The notes: generated by a model not told the origin, from the sequence alone. A stretch of 64,000 bases of DNA from Paracoccus tibetensis (GCF_900102505.1 NZ_FMVT01000003.1:303926-367925), one strand, 5' to 3'. Counted from the first letter of the stretch, positions 17,761-26,433 are shown. Program-made: numbers and translations.

Positions 17761-19140
17761 ATGTCGCGCCTGATCGCCGTCTCGAACCGCCTGCCGCTTG
17801 GGGTCAACCCGTCCGGCGGCCTCGTCGTCGCGCTGGAGGATGCGCTGAAATCCTCGGGCGGCGTCTGGATCGGCTTTTCGGGCGAGCCGTCCGAATATCC
17901 GGCGGACCATCTTCACGAACATCCCGGCGCCGCCTTCCAGCGGCTGTCCTTCGACCTGAACGTCGAGGATTACGAGGCCTACTATCTCGGCTACTCCAAC
18001 TCGATTCTCTGGCCGCTCTGCCATGGGCGGCCGAACCTGATGGAGATCCGGCCTGAATATCTCGAGGGATACCGGCGCGTGTCGGCGCGCGTCGCGGACC
18101 TGATGCTGCCCCATCTGCGCGAGGGCGACCGGATCTGGGTGCAGGACTACCAGCTCTTCCCCCTTGCGGCCGAGCTGCGCCAGCGCGGCGTGACGGTTCC
18201 GATCGGGTATTTCCTGCACATCCCCTTTCCCGGCCCGGCCGACTGCGCCGCGCTGCCGAACCCGGGCGAGCTGTTCGACTGGCTGTCCCATTACGACCTT
18301 CTGGGCTTTCAGGCGCAGCGCGACCTTGGCAACTTCGCCGAAAGCGCGCGGCAGCTGGCCGACCTGAAGCCGCTGTCCGACTCGCGCTTCCGCCTGTCCG
18401 GGCGCGAGGTGCAGGCGCAGGTCTTTCCCATCGGCATCGACGCCTCGGCCTTCATCGAGGAGGCCCGGCAGGCCCCGGACGAGGACCGGATGCGCAGCCT
18501 GACCGGGGCGCGGATGATGATCGGCGTGGACCGGCTGGACTACAGCAAGGGCCTGCCGCAGCGCTTCCGCGCCTTCCAGCTGCTGCTCGAGAGCAATCCC
18601 GACCTGATCGAGCAGATCTCGTTCCTGCAGATCGCCCCGCCGACCCGCGAATCGGTCGCCGCTTACCAAGACATTCGAGAAGAGACCGAGCATCTGTCGG
18701 GCCGCGTGAACGGGCAGTTCGCCACGCTGAACTGGACGCCGATCCGCTTCATCCACCGGCCCTTCCCGCGCAACGTGCTGGCCGGCCTCTACCGCCAGGC
18801 GCGGATCGGGCTGGTGACGCCGCTGGCGGACGGGATGAACCTCGTGGCCAAGGAATATGTCGCCGCGCAGGACGTGGTCGATCCGGGCGTGCTGATCCTG
18901 TCGCGATTCGCGGGCGCGGCCGAGACAATGACCGACGCGCTGATCATCAATCCCCACGATCCGCACGAGATGGCCGAGGCGATGGCCGAAGCCGTCCACA
19001 TGACCCCGAAAGAGCGCCGCCGACGCCACTCGGCGCTGCTTCAGGGCGTGGTCGAGCAGGATGTCGGCTGGTGGTCCTCGACCTATCTCGCGGCGCTCGA
19101 GAAGGCCGCGCAAAGGCCGGTGGCGACGTCGGACGGATGA
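17761..19140 (+). CDS. otsA: alpha,alpha-trehalose-phosphate synthase
   Basis: A 459-residue GT20 glycosyltransferase joining UDP-glucose and glucose 6-phosphate. Seen are SNRLPLGVNPSGGL near the start, VQDYQLFPLAAELR, GYFLHIPFPGPA, GVDRLDYSKGLPQR and TPLADGMNLVAKEYVAAQ, the donor-site motif. It acts in the cytoplasm with OtsB just upstream. The transcript probably ends at the strong hairpin at 19321-19372 if it reads through 180 bases of non-coding DNA. Confidence 0.95.
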   Translation: MSRLIAVSNRLPLGVNPSGGLVVALEDALKSSGGVWIGFSGEPSEYPADHLHEHPGAAFQRLSFDLNVEDYEAYYLGYSNSILWPLCHGRPNLMEIRPEYLEGYRRVSARVADLMLPHLREGDRIWVQDYQLFPLAAELRQRGVTVPIGYFLHIPFPGPADCAALPNPGELFDWLSHYDLLGFQAQRDLGNFAESARQLADLKPLSDSRFRLSGREVQAQVFPIGIDASAFIEEARQAPDEDRMRSLTGARMMIGVDRLDYSKGLPQRFRAFQLLLESNPDLIEQISFLQIAPPTRESVAAYQDIREETEHLSGRVNGQFATLNWTPIRFIHRPFPRNVLAGLYRQARIGLVTPLADGMNLVAKEYVAAQDVVDPGVLILSRFAGAAETMTDALIINPHDPHEMAEAMAEAVHMTPKERRRRHSALLQGVVEQDVGWWSSTYLAALEKAAQRPVATSDG

Positions 19141-19265
19141 AATATGCCCGCCCGGTGATCATAGCTGGCAATCATCTGCACGGTTTCTGATCATTTCGCT
19201 GCGCCGCAGCACGATTGCGGCCGGAAGGGCTGCGAAAGGCCGTCGGGCTTGCTAGATTGAGGATG

Positions 19266-19372
19266 TGGACACTGGGTTGCGCCCTCCTCGACCCGCTCTG
19301 GTCCCAAGGCAGAAGACGAAGCCGCCGGACGCTGCCGCCCCTCCTCCCTGGCAGCGGGTCCGGCGGCTTTTT
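19266..19372 (+). ncRNA. candidate small RNA with anti-Shine-Dalgarno loops
   Basis: The intergenic plus strand holds two predicted hairpins. The first is GGGTT/GACCC (19274-19278 with 19290-19294), with loop GCGCCCTCCTC. The second is a terminator hairpin whose loop (19337-19349) is GCCCCTCCTCCCT. A TAGATT box at 19253-19258 could be the -10, giving an RNA of about 107 nt. Unpaired CCUCCUCCC-type loops are the hallmark of the alphaproteobacterial stress-RNA class (CcsR/'cuckoo' and related families). No coding frame with a start is evident. It may instead be just the otsA trailer. Confidence 0.45.
19321..19372 (+). terminator. strong intrinsic terminator
   Basis: The outer stem GCCGCCGGA (19321-19329) pairs with TCCGGCGGC (19359-19367), and the inner stem CGCTGCC (19330-19336) pairs with GGCAGCG (19350-19356). 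Five T follow at 19368-19372. It ends rightward transcription from otsBA and/or the candidate small RNA, directly against the stop of the convergent aroQ. Confidence 0.85.
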
Positions 19373-19825
19373 CTAGTCGACAAGGCCTTCAGGCTCCTCG
19401 CCGATCAACGCGGCGATCCGGCGGATGGCGGCAGCGTAGCCTTCAGGGCCGAGGCCCGCGATCACCCCGTCCGCGCGCATCGAGACATAGGAATGGTGCC
19501 GGAAGGCTTCCCGCTTGTGGACCTGGCTCAGATGGACCTCGATCACCGGCCCCTCGAAGGCGTTCAGCGCGTCCAGCACCGCGACAGAAGTGTGGGTCAG
19601 CGCCGCCGGGTTGATGACGATCCCCGCCGCCTCGTGCCGGGCCTCGTGGATCCAGTCGACGATCTGCCCCTCCCAGTTCGATTGCAGGAAGCGGATGGCG
19701 TGCGGGGCGGCGACGGCACGGCAGAGCGCCTCGACATCGGCCAGGGTCTCGCGGCCGTAGACCTCGGGCTGGCGCTGGCCCAGCAGGTTCAGGTTGGGGC
19801 CGTTCAGGACATGGATCAGGGGCAT
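19373..19825 (-). CDS. aroQ: 3-dehydroquinate dehydratase, type II
   Basis: A 150-residue shikimate-pathway enzyme that dehydrates 3-dehydroquinate. NGPNLNLLG at residues 8-16, the catalytic Tyr in VYGRETL (residue 23), NPAALTHTS and [17 protein letters not shown] with the catalytic His match type II (dodecameric) enzymes. The stop codon touches the end of the terminator at 19372. Confidence 0.95.
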   Translation of the reverse strand: MPLIHVLNGPNLNLLGQRQPEVYGRETLADVEALCRAVAAPHAIRFLQSNWEGQIVDWIHEARHEAAGIVINPAALTHTSVAVLDALNAFEGPVIEVHLSQVHKREAFRHHSYVSMRADGVIAGLGPEGYAAAIRRIAALIGEEPEGLVD

Positions 19826-19873
19826 CGCGCTCTCCGGTGGCTCGGCCCGTCCTAGCGCAGGGGCGGGTCGCTG

Positions 19874-21322
19874 TCAGCAGGGCAGGGCGAGGATCGGGGC
19901 TTCGCGGTGGCTCGGATCGACCAGCATCAGGCCGGCGGCCGTCAGCACCGGCAGCGGCGCCTGGCCCGGCCCCGTCGCCAGCTCGGTCGCCGCGCCGTCC
20001 GGCGCCACCAGCACGAGGTGCGCGCCGCGCATCTCCAGCCGCCCCGGCCCCGGCGCCTGCCAGCCGGCAAGCCGCGGGCCGCTGTCCGGATCGTTCACCA
20101 GCTCGGCCGCCGCGTCCGCCGCCTGAAGCCGCATGCCGGGCAGAAGCGGCGCCTCCATGCGGTCCAGCGCCGCGCGCTCGCCAACGAGACTTCGGGTCAT
20201 CAGGGCGGCAAGCGTCGCCAGGTCCCATCCGTGATGCGGCGCGGCGGCCGTCAGGACCAGCAGCTTCGCCACCGCCGCCACCGGGGTCATGTCGCCCGCA
20301 CCGATGGCGCCGGTCTGCGCGATCCATGCGCCGGCGGCATAGTGGAAGGCGCCAGTTCGCCCGCCGACCGGCCGCGACGCGATCACCACGAGGACCGATG
20401 CCGCCCGCAAGGCCGCCTCCATCGCGCCGAGGCCTGCGGGGATGTTCCCCTCCCCAAATCCCTCCAGCACAAGGCCCGCGGCGCCGTCCAGCGCCGCCTC
20501 CACCAGCCGTGCCATCAGCGGCGCATCCGCCCGATGATCCGCCGGCACGGCCGAGATCAGCGGCACGCGCAGCGCGTCGATCCGCGCGGCCACCGCCTCC
20601 AGCTGCGCCCGCACCAGCGCGCGCGCATCCGGGTGATCCAGCGCCAGTTTCGGCGCGGCGGGACTGGGCAGGGGGCGCGCCGCGCCATGCCAGATGCCGA
20701 TGCCGCTTTCCGCCAATGGCGGCAGGTGCGGGCTGTCGAAGGCGGCGAAGCGGCGGGTCGAGACCTTCAGCGCCCGGCTGCCGCGCAGGAGCCTGCCGTC
20801 GAAGAACACCCCCACCTCGGGCAGGCGCAGCGTCGCTGCCTGCAGCGCGCCCGAAAGGTTCGCAAAGGCGTCGCTGCCGGCGTTGAGGACCAGCCCCTCG
20901 GGCGCCTGCCGGAACAGGGGCAGCTGGGCGCCTGTCAGGATCAGGGGCTTGGACAGGGTCGCGCGCGGCAGGCCGAAAGGGCCGGGCACGTTCAGCAGCA
21001 GCGCCAGACCGGTGCCGCTGTAATCCATCGTGTCGGTGCCGTGCAGGATCACGAAGCCATCAAAGCTGTCATAAAGGTCCAGCACCCGCCCGGCGATCCG
21101 GCACCAGTCTGAGGGGCGCAGGTCGGTGCTGTCCAGCGCCGCCGCGCCTCCGGCGAAGCTCAGCGCGCCGTCATAGCACGCCTCCACCCCCGGCAGCGCC
21201 GCGCGCAGGGCGGGCCCGAGAAGCTCCTCGGCCGCGCGGGCGAAATCCGCGGGCGGCATCGGCGCCAGCGGCGCGCCAACCGACGAAATCGTGCCACCCG
21301 TGTTGATGATGCAGACCTTCAT
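19874..21322 (-). CDS. asparaginase-family protein with C-terminal extension
   Basis: A 482-residue protein beginning MKVCIINTGGTISS, the first catalytic Thr motif of L-asparaginases/Glu-tRNA-Gln amidotransferase D. The second motif HGTDTMDYSGTGLALLL lies near residue 94, and LEGFGEGNIP is also present. There is no export signal, so it should be cytoplasmic and type-I-like. Type-I enzymes are about 330-340 residues; here about 130 extra residues follow GAGDMTPVAAVAKLLVL. The extension ends LMLVDPSHREAPILALPC and is not recognised. Confidence 0.8.
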   Translation of the reverse strand: MKVCIINTGGTISSVGAPLAPMPPADFARAAEELLGPALRAALPGVEACYDGALSFAGGAAALDSTDLRPSDWCRIAGRVLDLYDSFDGFVILHGTDTMDYSGTGLALLLNVPGPFGLPRATLSKPLILTGAQLPLFRQAPEGLVLNAGSDAFANLSGALQAATLRLPEVGVFFDGRLLRGSRALKVSTRRFAAFDSPHLPPLAESGIGIWHGAARPLPSPAAPKLALDHPDARALVRAQLEAVAARIDALRVPLISAVPADHRADAPLMARLVEAALDGAAGLVLEGFGEGNIPAGLGAMEAALRAASVLVVIASRPVGGRTGAFHYAAGAWIAQTGAIGAGDMTPVAAVAKLLVLTAAAPHHGWDLATLAALMTRSLVGERAALDRMEAPLLPGMRLQAADAAAELVNDPDSGPRLAGWQAPGPGRLEMRGAHLVLVAPDGAATELATGPGQAPLPVLTAAGLMLVDPSHREAPILALPC

Positions 21323-21373
21323 GCGCGCCCCCTTTTGGCCGAGCCATAGCCCGGCGAGGCGCGCATGATCCAG

Positions 21374-21919
21374 TCAGAAGCCGGAATGGGTCTTCAGGAA
21401 CTCGGTTTCCTCGGGCGTGCTGTCGCGGCCGAGGATGGCGTTACGATGCGGGAAGCGGCCGAAGCGGGCAACGATGTCGCGATGCTCGCGCGCGAATTTT
21501 AGGCTGTTCTCGTCGCCGAGCGCCTCGTACAGCGCCACCGAACGCTCCTGATCGGCCAGATCTTCGCTGTGCATCAGCGGCAGGTAGAAGAACTGCCGCT
21601 CCTCCGCCGTGACCTTGGCGTCATGGCCGCGGTCCAGCGCGGTGTAGGCCACCCGCAGCGCCAGGTCGTTGCTTTCGAAGCTGCGGGCGTTGCCGCGGAA
21701 GATGTTGCGCGGGAACTGGTCCAGCACGATCGCCAGCGCCAGCGCGTCCCGCGGCCGGTCCATCCAGTGGTTCAGCTCGCCCGCATGGGCGGCCTCGTAG
21801 GTGGGGGTGAAGTCCTGCCGGATCGCGGCGTCGATCTCGTCGGATTTTGCGAACCAGCTGGGCCGCATCCGCTCCGAGAACCAGAAGTCCAGCACCTCGG
21901 CGGGGGTCTTGATCTGCAT
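21374..21919 (-). CDS. DUF924 family protein
   Basis: A 181-residue protein with the family hallmarks VLDFWFSERMRPSWFAKSDEID, VLDQFPRNIFRGNARSFESNDLALRVA, and FFYLPLMHSEDLADQERSVALYEAL, ending FGRFPHRNAILGR. The fold is an all-helical, tetratricopeptide-like array; the biochemical role is unknown. ATG 21917-21919 starts at conserved sequence. It is divergent from the dioxygenase-hydrolase fusion gene, and the operator at 21980-21998 lies between them. Confidence 0.85.
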   Translation of the reverse strand: MQIKTPAEVLDFWFSERMRPSWFAKSDEIDAAIRQDFTPTYEAAHAGELNHWMDRPRDALALAIVLDQFPRNIFRGNARSFESNDLALRVAYTALDRGHDAKVTAEERQFFYLPLMHSEDLADQERSVALYEALGDENSLKFAREHRDIVARFGRFPHRNAILGRDSTPEETEFLKTHSGF

Positions 21920-21979
21920 GACGTCCTCCTTTGCTGGCGTCAGGGTGGCCGCGCGGGCGGGGCAGGGCAAGGCCCGCGT

Positions 21980-22048
21980 CGTTCGGCCGCGCCGAACGCG
22001 GGGTTGGCGCGCGCGGCCGTGGCGCGAACGGGCGCGGCGCGTCATCTT
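21980..22048 (+). promoter_or_regulatory. bipartite LysR-type operator and promoter of the dioxygenase-hydrolase gene
   Basis: A perfect palindrome CGTTCG-N7-CGAACG (21980-21998) contains the LysR-type T-N11-A core. It is followed after 26 bases by a half-site CGAACG (22025-22030). A CATCTT element (22043-22048) starts 13 bases after the half-site and is a likely -10. The same layout occurs upstream of the 24373-25314 gene. The regulator is probably the LysR protein at 25436. Confidence 0.65.
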
Positions 22049-22071
22049 GAGGCGCGAAAGGAGGGCGGATC

Positions 22072-23562
22072 ATGACCCACGGATTGCACCACGTCACCGC
22101 CATCACCCGCGACGTCCAGAGCAACGTCGATTTCTGGATGGGCTTTCTGGGCCTGTCGCTGGTCAAGCAGACGGCCGGCTTCGAGGATGCGCAGCAGCTG
22201 CACCTGTTCTACGGCGATGCCGCCGGCAGCCCCGGCTCGCTGGTCAGCTTCCTCGTGTGGCAGGGCGGCGCGCCCGGCCGGGTCGGCCATGGGCAGGTCG
22301 CCGAAATCGCGCTGGAGATCCCGCGCGGCCGGATCGGCGACTGGCTGACCCGCGCGATGCAGCACGGGCTGCGGATCGAGGGCCCCTCGCGCGAGTTCGG
22401 CGCCCCGGTGCTGCGCCTGAAGGACCCCGACGGGATCATCGTCAAGCTGGTCGGCACGGACCTGCCCGACACCGGCTGGCCGGCCGCGCCTGCGCGGATG
22501 CACGGCGTCACCATCTGGTCCGAGGACGCGCCGGCCACCGCAGCCTTCCTCGGCCGCTTCGGCTTCACGCCTGCCGCGGCCGAGGGGAGCGTGCAGCGCC
22601 TGACGGCCGCGGCCGGGATCATCGACATCCGCGCGGCCGGGGGCTTCGTGCCGGGCATTCCGGGGACGGGGACGATCGACCATGTCGCCCTGCGCATGCC
22701 GGATGCCGCCGCCCTTGCGCCCTTCGCGGACGAGGGCACCCTGCACGACCGGCTCTACTTCACCTCGCTCTATCTGCGCGAGCCGGCTGGCATGCTGATC
22801 GAGCTGGCGACAGACGGCCCGGGCATGGCGGTGGACGAGCCTGCGAATGCACTCGGCCGCCGCCTGAAGGTGCCCCCGCATTTCACCGACGACATCGAGC
22901 TGCGGCTGCGCCTGCCGCAATTCGCCCGACCGGGCGAGGAAAGGAGACCCATGCGCGATCTGCCCTTCACCCACCGCCTCCACACCCCCGAGGAGCCGGA
23001 CGGCAGCGTCATGCTGCTGCTCCACGGCACCGGCGGGAACGAGGCCGACCTGATGCCCCTGGCCCACCGCATCGCGCCCCGCGCGACGCTGCTGGGCGTG
23101 CGCGGTCGCTCGACGGGCGAGGGGGTGACCCGCTTCTTCCGCCGCCTGTCGATGACCGAGTTCGACCAGGACGACATCCGCGCCGAGGCCGAGGCTTTCG
23201 CCGCCTTCTGGGACGGCGCGGTGGCGGCCTATGATCTGGAACCGGCGCGAATCACGGTGCTGGGCTATTCCAACGGCGCCAACTTCGCCGGCGCGGTGAT
23301 GGCGCTGCATCCGGCGCTGATGCGTCGCGCGATCCTGATGCGCCCGATGCTGGCGCTGAAGGCGCCAGCGCCGGCAGACCTCGCGGGCGTGTCCGTGCTG
23401 ACGCTGCAGGGCGCGCGCGACCCCTATGGCGCCCACGCCCCGGCACTGAACGACTGGCTCGCGGTCTCCGGCGCGGCGCTGGATGCACGGGTGATCCCGG
23501 CCGGGCACGAGCTGGCGGCCGAGGATCTGGCGGCGGCGCAGGGTTGGCTGGCGGCGCAGTAG
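22072..23562 (+). CDS. glyoxalase-fold ring-cleaving dioxygenase fused to alpha/beta hydrolase
   Basis: A 496-residue two-domain protein. Residues 1 to about 290 are two VOC modules (MTHGLHHVTAITRD, then [31 protein letters not shown]) like MhqO/LinE ring-cleaving dioxygenases. Residues from about 294 are an alpha/beta hydrolase: LLLHGTGGNEADLMPLA, GYSNGANFAGAVMALHP with the Ser nucleophile, and IPAGHEL with the His, like MhqD. In firmicutes these are separate genes of a quinone-response operon. At the junction an intact AAAGGAG stands before ATG 22951 in the same frame, so the hydrolase may also be made alone. Substrate is not known. Confidence 0.82.
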   Translation: MTHGLHHVTAITRDVQSNVDFWMGFLGLSLVKQTAGFEDAQQLHLFYGDAAGSPGSLVSFLVWQGGAPGRVGHGQVAEIALEIPRGRIGDWLTRAMQHGLRIEGPSREFGAPVLRLKDPDGIIVKLVGTDLPDTGWPAAPARMHGVTIWSEDAPATAAFLGRFGFTPAAAEGSVQRLTAAAGIIDIRAAGGFVPGIPGTGTIDHVALRMPDAAALAPFADEGTLHDRLYFTSLYLREPAGMLIELATDGPGMAVDEPANALGRRLKVPPHFTDDIELRLRLPQFARPGEERRPMRDLPFTHRLHTPEEPDGSVMLLLHGTGGNEADLMPLAHRIAPRATLLGVRGRSTGEGVTRFFRRLSMTEFDQDDIRAEAEAFAAFWDGAVAAYDLEPARITVLGYSNGANFAGAVMALHPALMRRAILMRPMLALKAPAPADLAGVSVLTLQGARDPYGAHAPALNDWLAVSGAALDARVIPAGHELAAEDLAAAQGWLAAQ

Positions 23563-23572
23563 CGCCGCCGCC

Positions 23573-24322
23573 TCAGGCGAAGCGGAAGCGCGTGCCCCAG
23601 GGGTCGGTCAGCGACTGGCCGCTGCGGGCCGCGTCCGCCAGCGCCACCTCGGCCAGCCCGGCCATGTCCGGGTTCCGAGGGCCGGCGCCGCGGCTGTTCC
23701 AGATGTTGCCGGCCAGATGGTGGTGATAGCCGTTCCAGCCATACCAAGCCCCGCCCGGCGCGTCGAAGGTGCGCGTCATCCCCAGCCTGCCGCCGAAGAA
23801 GGCGTCCGCCGCGGCAAGATCGCCAACCTGCAGGTGGACATGACCGATCACCGTGCCCGGCGGCGCCCCGTGCCACGGCGCGTCCGCGCTGGCCGCCAGC
23901 GCGGCCAGGTCCAGCCGCTCGGTGGTCATGGCGATGCGGTCGCCTTCGCGCGGCCAAAGGGCGGGGTCGCGGTCGTGGTAGATCTCGATCCCGTTGCCCT
24001 CGGGGTCGTCGAGATAGAGCGCCTCGCTGACCCCGTGATCCGCCGCGCCGGACAGGCGGATGCCGCGCGCGGGCGCGTGGCGCAGCCAGCGACCCAAGGC
24101 GGCACGGTCCGGAAGCAGAAAGGCAGTGTGGAAGAGGCCCGCCTGCCGCGGATCGTGCGGCGCGGCGCCGGGCGCGGGGCGCAGTTCCAGCAGCAGCTTG
24201 TTTCCCGCGCCGAGGCGCGTCTCGTCCCCTGCCAGCGGGCGCAGGCCGAGCGCCGTCTGGTAGAACGCGCTGAGGCCCGGCAGGTGCCGGGCCAGAAGCG
24301 CCACATGGCTGATCGCGGTCAT
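23573..24322 (-). CDS. VOC-family (catechol-2,3-dioxygenase-like) protein
   Basis: A 249-residue protein with two VOC modules: SHVALLARHLPGLSAFYQTALGL, EALYLDDPEGNGIEIYHDRD, then IGHVHLQVGDLAAADAFFGGRLG and WYGWNGYHHHLAGNIWNS. This resembles CatE-like extradiol dioxygenases, with candidate metal ligands His and Glu in the second module. ATG 24320-24322 has GAGGA just upstream. It lies downstream of the other dioxygenase gene on the same strand, separated by a hairpin. Confidence 0.8.
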   Translation of the reverse strand: MTAISHVALLARHLPGLSAFYQTALGLRPLAGDETRLGAGNKLLLELRPAPGAAPHDPRQAGLFHTAFLLPDRAALGRWLRHAPARGIRLSGAADHGVSEALYLDDPEGNGIEIYHDRDPALWPREGDRIAMTTERLDLAALAASADAPWHGAPPGTVIGHVHLQVGDLAAADAFFGGRLGMTRTFDAPGGAWYGWNGYHHHLAGNIWNSRGAGPRNPDMAGLAEVALADAARSGQSLTDPWGTRFRFA

Positions 24323-24335
24323 CTCGTCCTCATGG

Positions 24336-24366
24336 AAAAGCGGCGGCCGGGTGGTCCGGCCGCCGC
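24336..24366 (-). terminator. hairpin between the two leftward VOC genes
   Basis: A perfect 10-bp stem CGGCGGCCGG (24341-24350) and CCGGCCGCCG (24356-24365) with a 5-base loop. On the minus strand it is followed by CTTTTCC, a short U-tract. It would terminate or attenuate the 24373-25314 transcript before the downstream VOC gene, whose ribosome site begins right after it. Confidence 0.55.
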
Positions 24367-24372
24367 GTGGGG

Positions 24373-25314
24373 TCATTTGAGGGGCTTCAAGCCCGCCTCG
24401 ATCTGGGCGCGCTTGCCTTCAAGGAAGGGGGGCAGGGACAGGCCCTCGCCCATGCTCTCGGTCGGCTCGTCGACGTCGAAGCCCGGCCCGTCGGTCGCCA
24501 GCTCGAACAGCACCCCGCCCGGCTCGCGGAAATAGAGCGAGCGGAAGTAGTAGCGTTCCACCTCGCCCGAACTGGGGACGCGGAAGCCCTTCACGCGCTC
24601 GGTCCAGGCGGTCAGCGCCGCCGTGTCGGGCACGCGGAAGGCGACGTGATGGACGCCGCCGCGGCCTTGGCGGGCCTGCGGCAGGTCGGGCTGGACGGCG
24701 ACGTGCAGTTCGGCCGCGGGGCCGCCCTCGCCCATCTCGAAGACATGGACATGGCCCTGCCCGTCGGGGCTGGCATAGTCGCGGACCTTCCGCATGTTCA
24801 TGACCTGCGTGAGGACCGCCTCGGTCGGGGCCAGTTCGGGGACCGAGATGGTGATCGGGCCGAGGCCCTGGATCTGGTGCTCGGCCGGCACGTCCGTCCG
24901 CTCCCAGGGCTGGCCCTTGGGGTCCGGGCCGGCGATGAGGCGCAGGCGCTGGCCCTCGGGGTCCTCGACATCGAGGCCGAGGCGGATGTCCTGCGTGTCG
25001 ATCTCGCCGACCGTGGCGCCGTGCTCGCGCAGGCGCGCGGCCCAGAAGTCGAGGCTTTCCTCGCGGACGCGCAGGCCGGTGCGGATGATCGAGTTCGTCC
25101 CGCGTTTCTCGGGGGCGGCGGGCCAGTCGAAGAAGGTGATGTCGGTGCCGGGGCTGCCGGCGCCGTCCGCGAAGAAGAGGTGATAGGCCGAGGTGTCGTC
25201 CTGGTTCACGGTCTTCTTCACCCGGCGCAGGCCGAGCGCCTGGGTGTAGAAGCGGTTGTTGGCCGCCGCGTTGGCGGTGATGGCGGTCAGGTGGTGGATT
25301 CCGGTCAGCTGCAT
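24373..25314 (-). CDS. ring-cleaving dioxygenase, VOC superfamily (MhqO-like)
   Basis: A 313-residue protein beginning [20 protein letters not shown]. It contains [11 protein letters not shown], a second VOC module starting [13 protein letters not shown], and [26 protein letters not shown], typical of MhqO/hydroquinone-type ring-cleaving dioxygenases. It is homologous to the N-terminal half of the 22072 fusion but lacks the hydrolase. GGAAAGGAG precedes ATG 25312-25314. It is divergent from the LysR gene and carries the shared operator in its promoter. Confidence 0.85.
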   Translation of the reverse strand: MQLTGIHHLTAITANAAANNRFYTQALGLRRVKKTVNQDDTSAYHLFFADGAGSPGTDITFFDWPAAPEKRGTNSIIRTGLRVREESLDFWAARLREHGATVGEIDTQDIRLGLDVEDPEGQRLRLIAGPDPKGQPWERTDVPAEHQIQGLGPITISVPELAPTEAVLTQVMNMRKVRDYASPDGQGHVHVFEMGEGGPAAELHVAVQPDLPQARQGRGGVHHVAFRVPDTAALTAWTERVKGFRVPSSGEVERYYFRSLYFREPGGVLFELATDGPGFDVDEPTESMGEGLSLPPFLEGKRAQIEAGLKPLK

Positions 25315-25341
25315 GGCAGGCTCCTTTCCTCTGTCCCGCTC

Positions 25342-25410
25342 AATATGGCGCAGGCGGGTCGTTCGCGGCAGACGCGCGGGTGGGAATGCGGCGTTCGGTT
25401 CTTGCGAACG
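25342..25410 (-). promoter_or_regulatory. bipartite LysR-type operator and promoter of the ring-cleaving dioxygenase
   Basis: On the minus strand: palindrome CGTTCG-N7-CGAACG (25392-25410), 26-base gap, half-site CGAACG (plus-strand CGTTCG at 25360-25365), then CATATT starting 13 bases later (25342-25347). The arms, the gap and the -10 offset equal those at 21980-22048. The palindrome also lies 25 bases before the LysR ATG, so autoregulation is expected. Confidence 0.68.
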
Positions 25411-25435
25411 GCGGCCGTGGCGGTAGGGTGACGCC

Positions 25436-26329
25436 ATGTGGACCATCGCCGACATTCGCACCTTTTTGGACGTCATGGATGCGGGCAGCATCTCGGGCGC
25501 GGCGGCGCGGGCGGATCTGTCCAAATCGGTCGTCAGCAAGCGGATCAGCGACTTCGAGGCGGCCATCGGCGTGCCCCTCTTCACCCGCCATGCCGGCCGC
25601 ATCGCGCCCACCGAGAGCGCGCTGGCCTTGGCCGAGCGGCTGCGCCCGGCGCTGGCTGAGCTGGTCGCCGCGACCGAAAGCGTCGCCAGCCCCGAGGCGG
25701 GGCTGCGCGGACGGCTGTCCATCGCGGCGCCGATGAGCTTCGGCATCCGGCATCTGGGGCCGGTGATTGCCGGATTCGCGCGGGCGCATCCGGGGCTGGA
25801 GATCGTGCTGGATTACGACGACCGGCAGACGGACCTGGCGCGGACGGGCTTTGACCTGGGGCTGCGGATCGGGCATCTGAAGGACAGCAGCCTGATGGCG
25901 CGGCGGCTCTGCGAAGACCCGCGTGTGCTGGTCGCCTCGCCCGATTACCTGGCCGTGGCGGGGGATGTGGCGGCGCCCGAGGATCTGAAGCGGCACGAGG
26001 TCATCGGCTACCTGAACGCCCGGCTCGGCGAGACCTGGCCCTTTGCGGGCGAGGCGCCTCGGCCGGGGCGGATCATGGCGAACAATGGCGAGGCGATGCG
26101 GGACATGGCCATCGGCGGGCTGGGGCTGGCGCTGCTGCCGCTGTTCATCGTCCATGACGCGATCCGCGACGGGCGGCTCAGGCGGCTGCTGCCGGATCTG
26201 CCGCAGGAGCCGCTGCCGATCAGCCTCGTCTGGCCGCCGATCCGGCCGATGCCGCTGAAGACGCGGCTGCTGATCGATCATGTCGCGGGGGCGTTCAGCG
26301 GGGCGCCGCCGTGGCAGCGGGGGCTTTAG
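25436..26329 (+). CDS. LysR-family transcriptional regulator
   Basis: A 297-residue LTTR. The N-terminal winged helix-turn-helix (about residues 1-60) reads [42 protein letters not shown]. The rest is the periplasmic-binding-protein-like effector domain with [19 protein letters not shown]. It is divergently transcribed from the ring-cleaving dioxygenase, the classic arrangement for a regulator of its neighbour. It likely senses an aromatic or quinone-type compound, inferred only from the neighbours. Confidence 0.92.
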   Translation: MWTIADIRTFLDVMDAGSISGAAARADLSKSVVSKRISDFEAAIGVPLFTRHAGRIAPTESALALAERLRPALAELVAATESVASPEAGLRGRLSIAAPMSFGIRHLGPVIAGFARAHPGLEIVLDYDDRQTDLARTGFDLGLRIGHLKDSSLMARRLCEDPRVLVASPDYLAVAGDVAAPEDLKRHEVIGYLNARLGETWPFAGEAPRPGRIMANNGEAMRDMAIGGLGLALLPLFIVHDAIRDGRLRRLLPDLPQEPLPISLVWPPIRPMPLKTRLLIDHVAGAFSGAPPWQRGL

Positions 26330-26354
26330 CCGGCGGGTCCGCCGGCGGTGGCCG

Positions 26355-26403
26355 AGGGGCTTTGCCCCCCGGACCCCCCAGGATATTTGAGGACCAAAGC
26401 AGG
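26355..26403 (+). repeat. dispersed GC-rich hairpin repeat, intergenic copy
   Basis: GGGGCTTTGCCCCCCGGACCCC, then CCAGGATATTTGAGGACCAAAGC, on the plus strand. It is the same unit as the in-frame cobN copy at 13672-13735, with a variant tail. It lies between the LysR gene and the small membrane protein. Confidence 0.75.
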
Positions 26404-26433
26404 GGCAGGGGTGCCGCTGGCGAGGAGGGGTTT

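Noticed and set aside
19321..19372. 4.5S/SRP RNA
   Set aside because: The conserved GGTCAGGTCCGGAAGGAAGCAGCC-type core is absent; only the terminator hairpin with a CCUCCUCCC loop is present.
26355..26403. Intrinsic terminator of the LysR gene
   Set aside because: The hairpin lacks a T-run and the same sequence recurs elsewhere, even inside cobN, so it is treated as a dispersed repeat.
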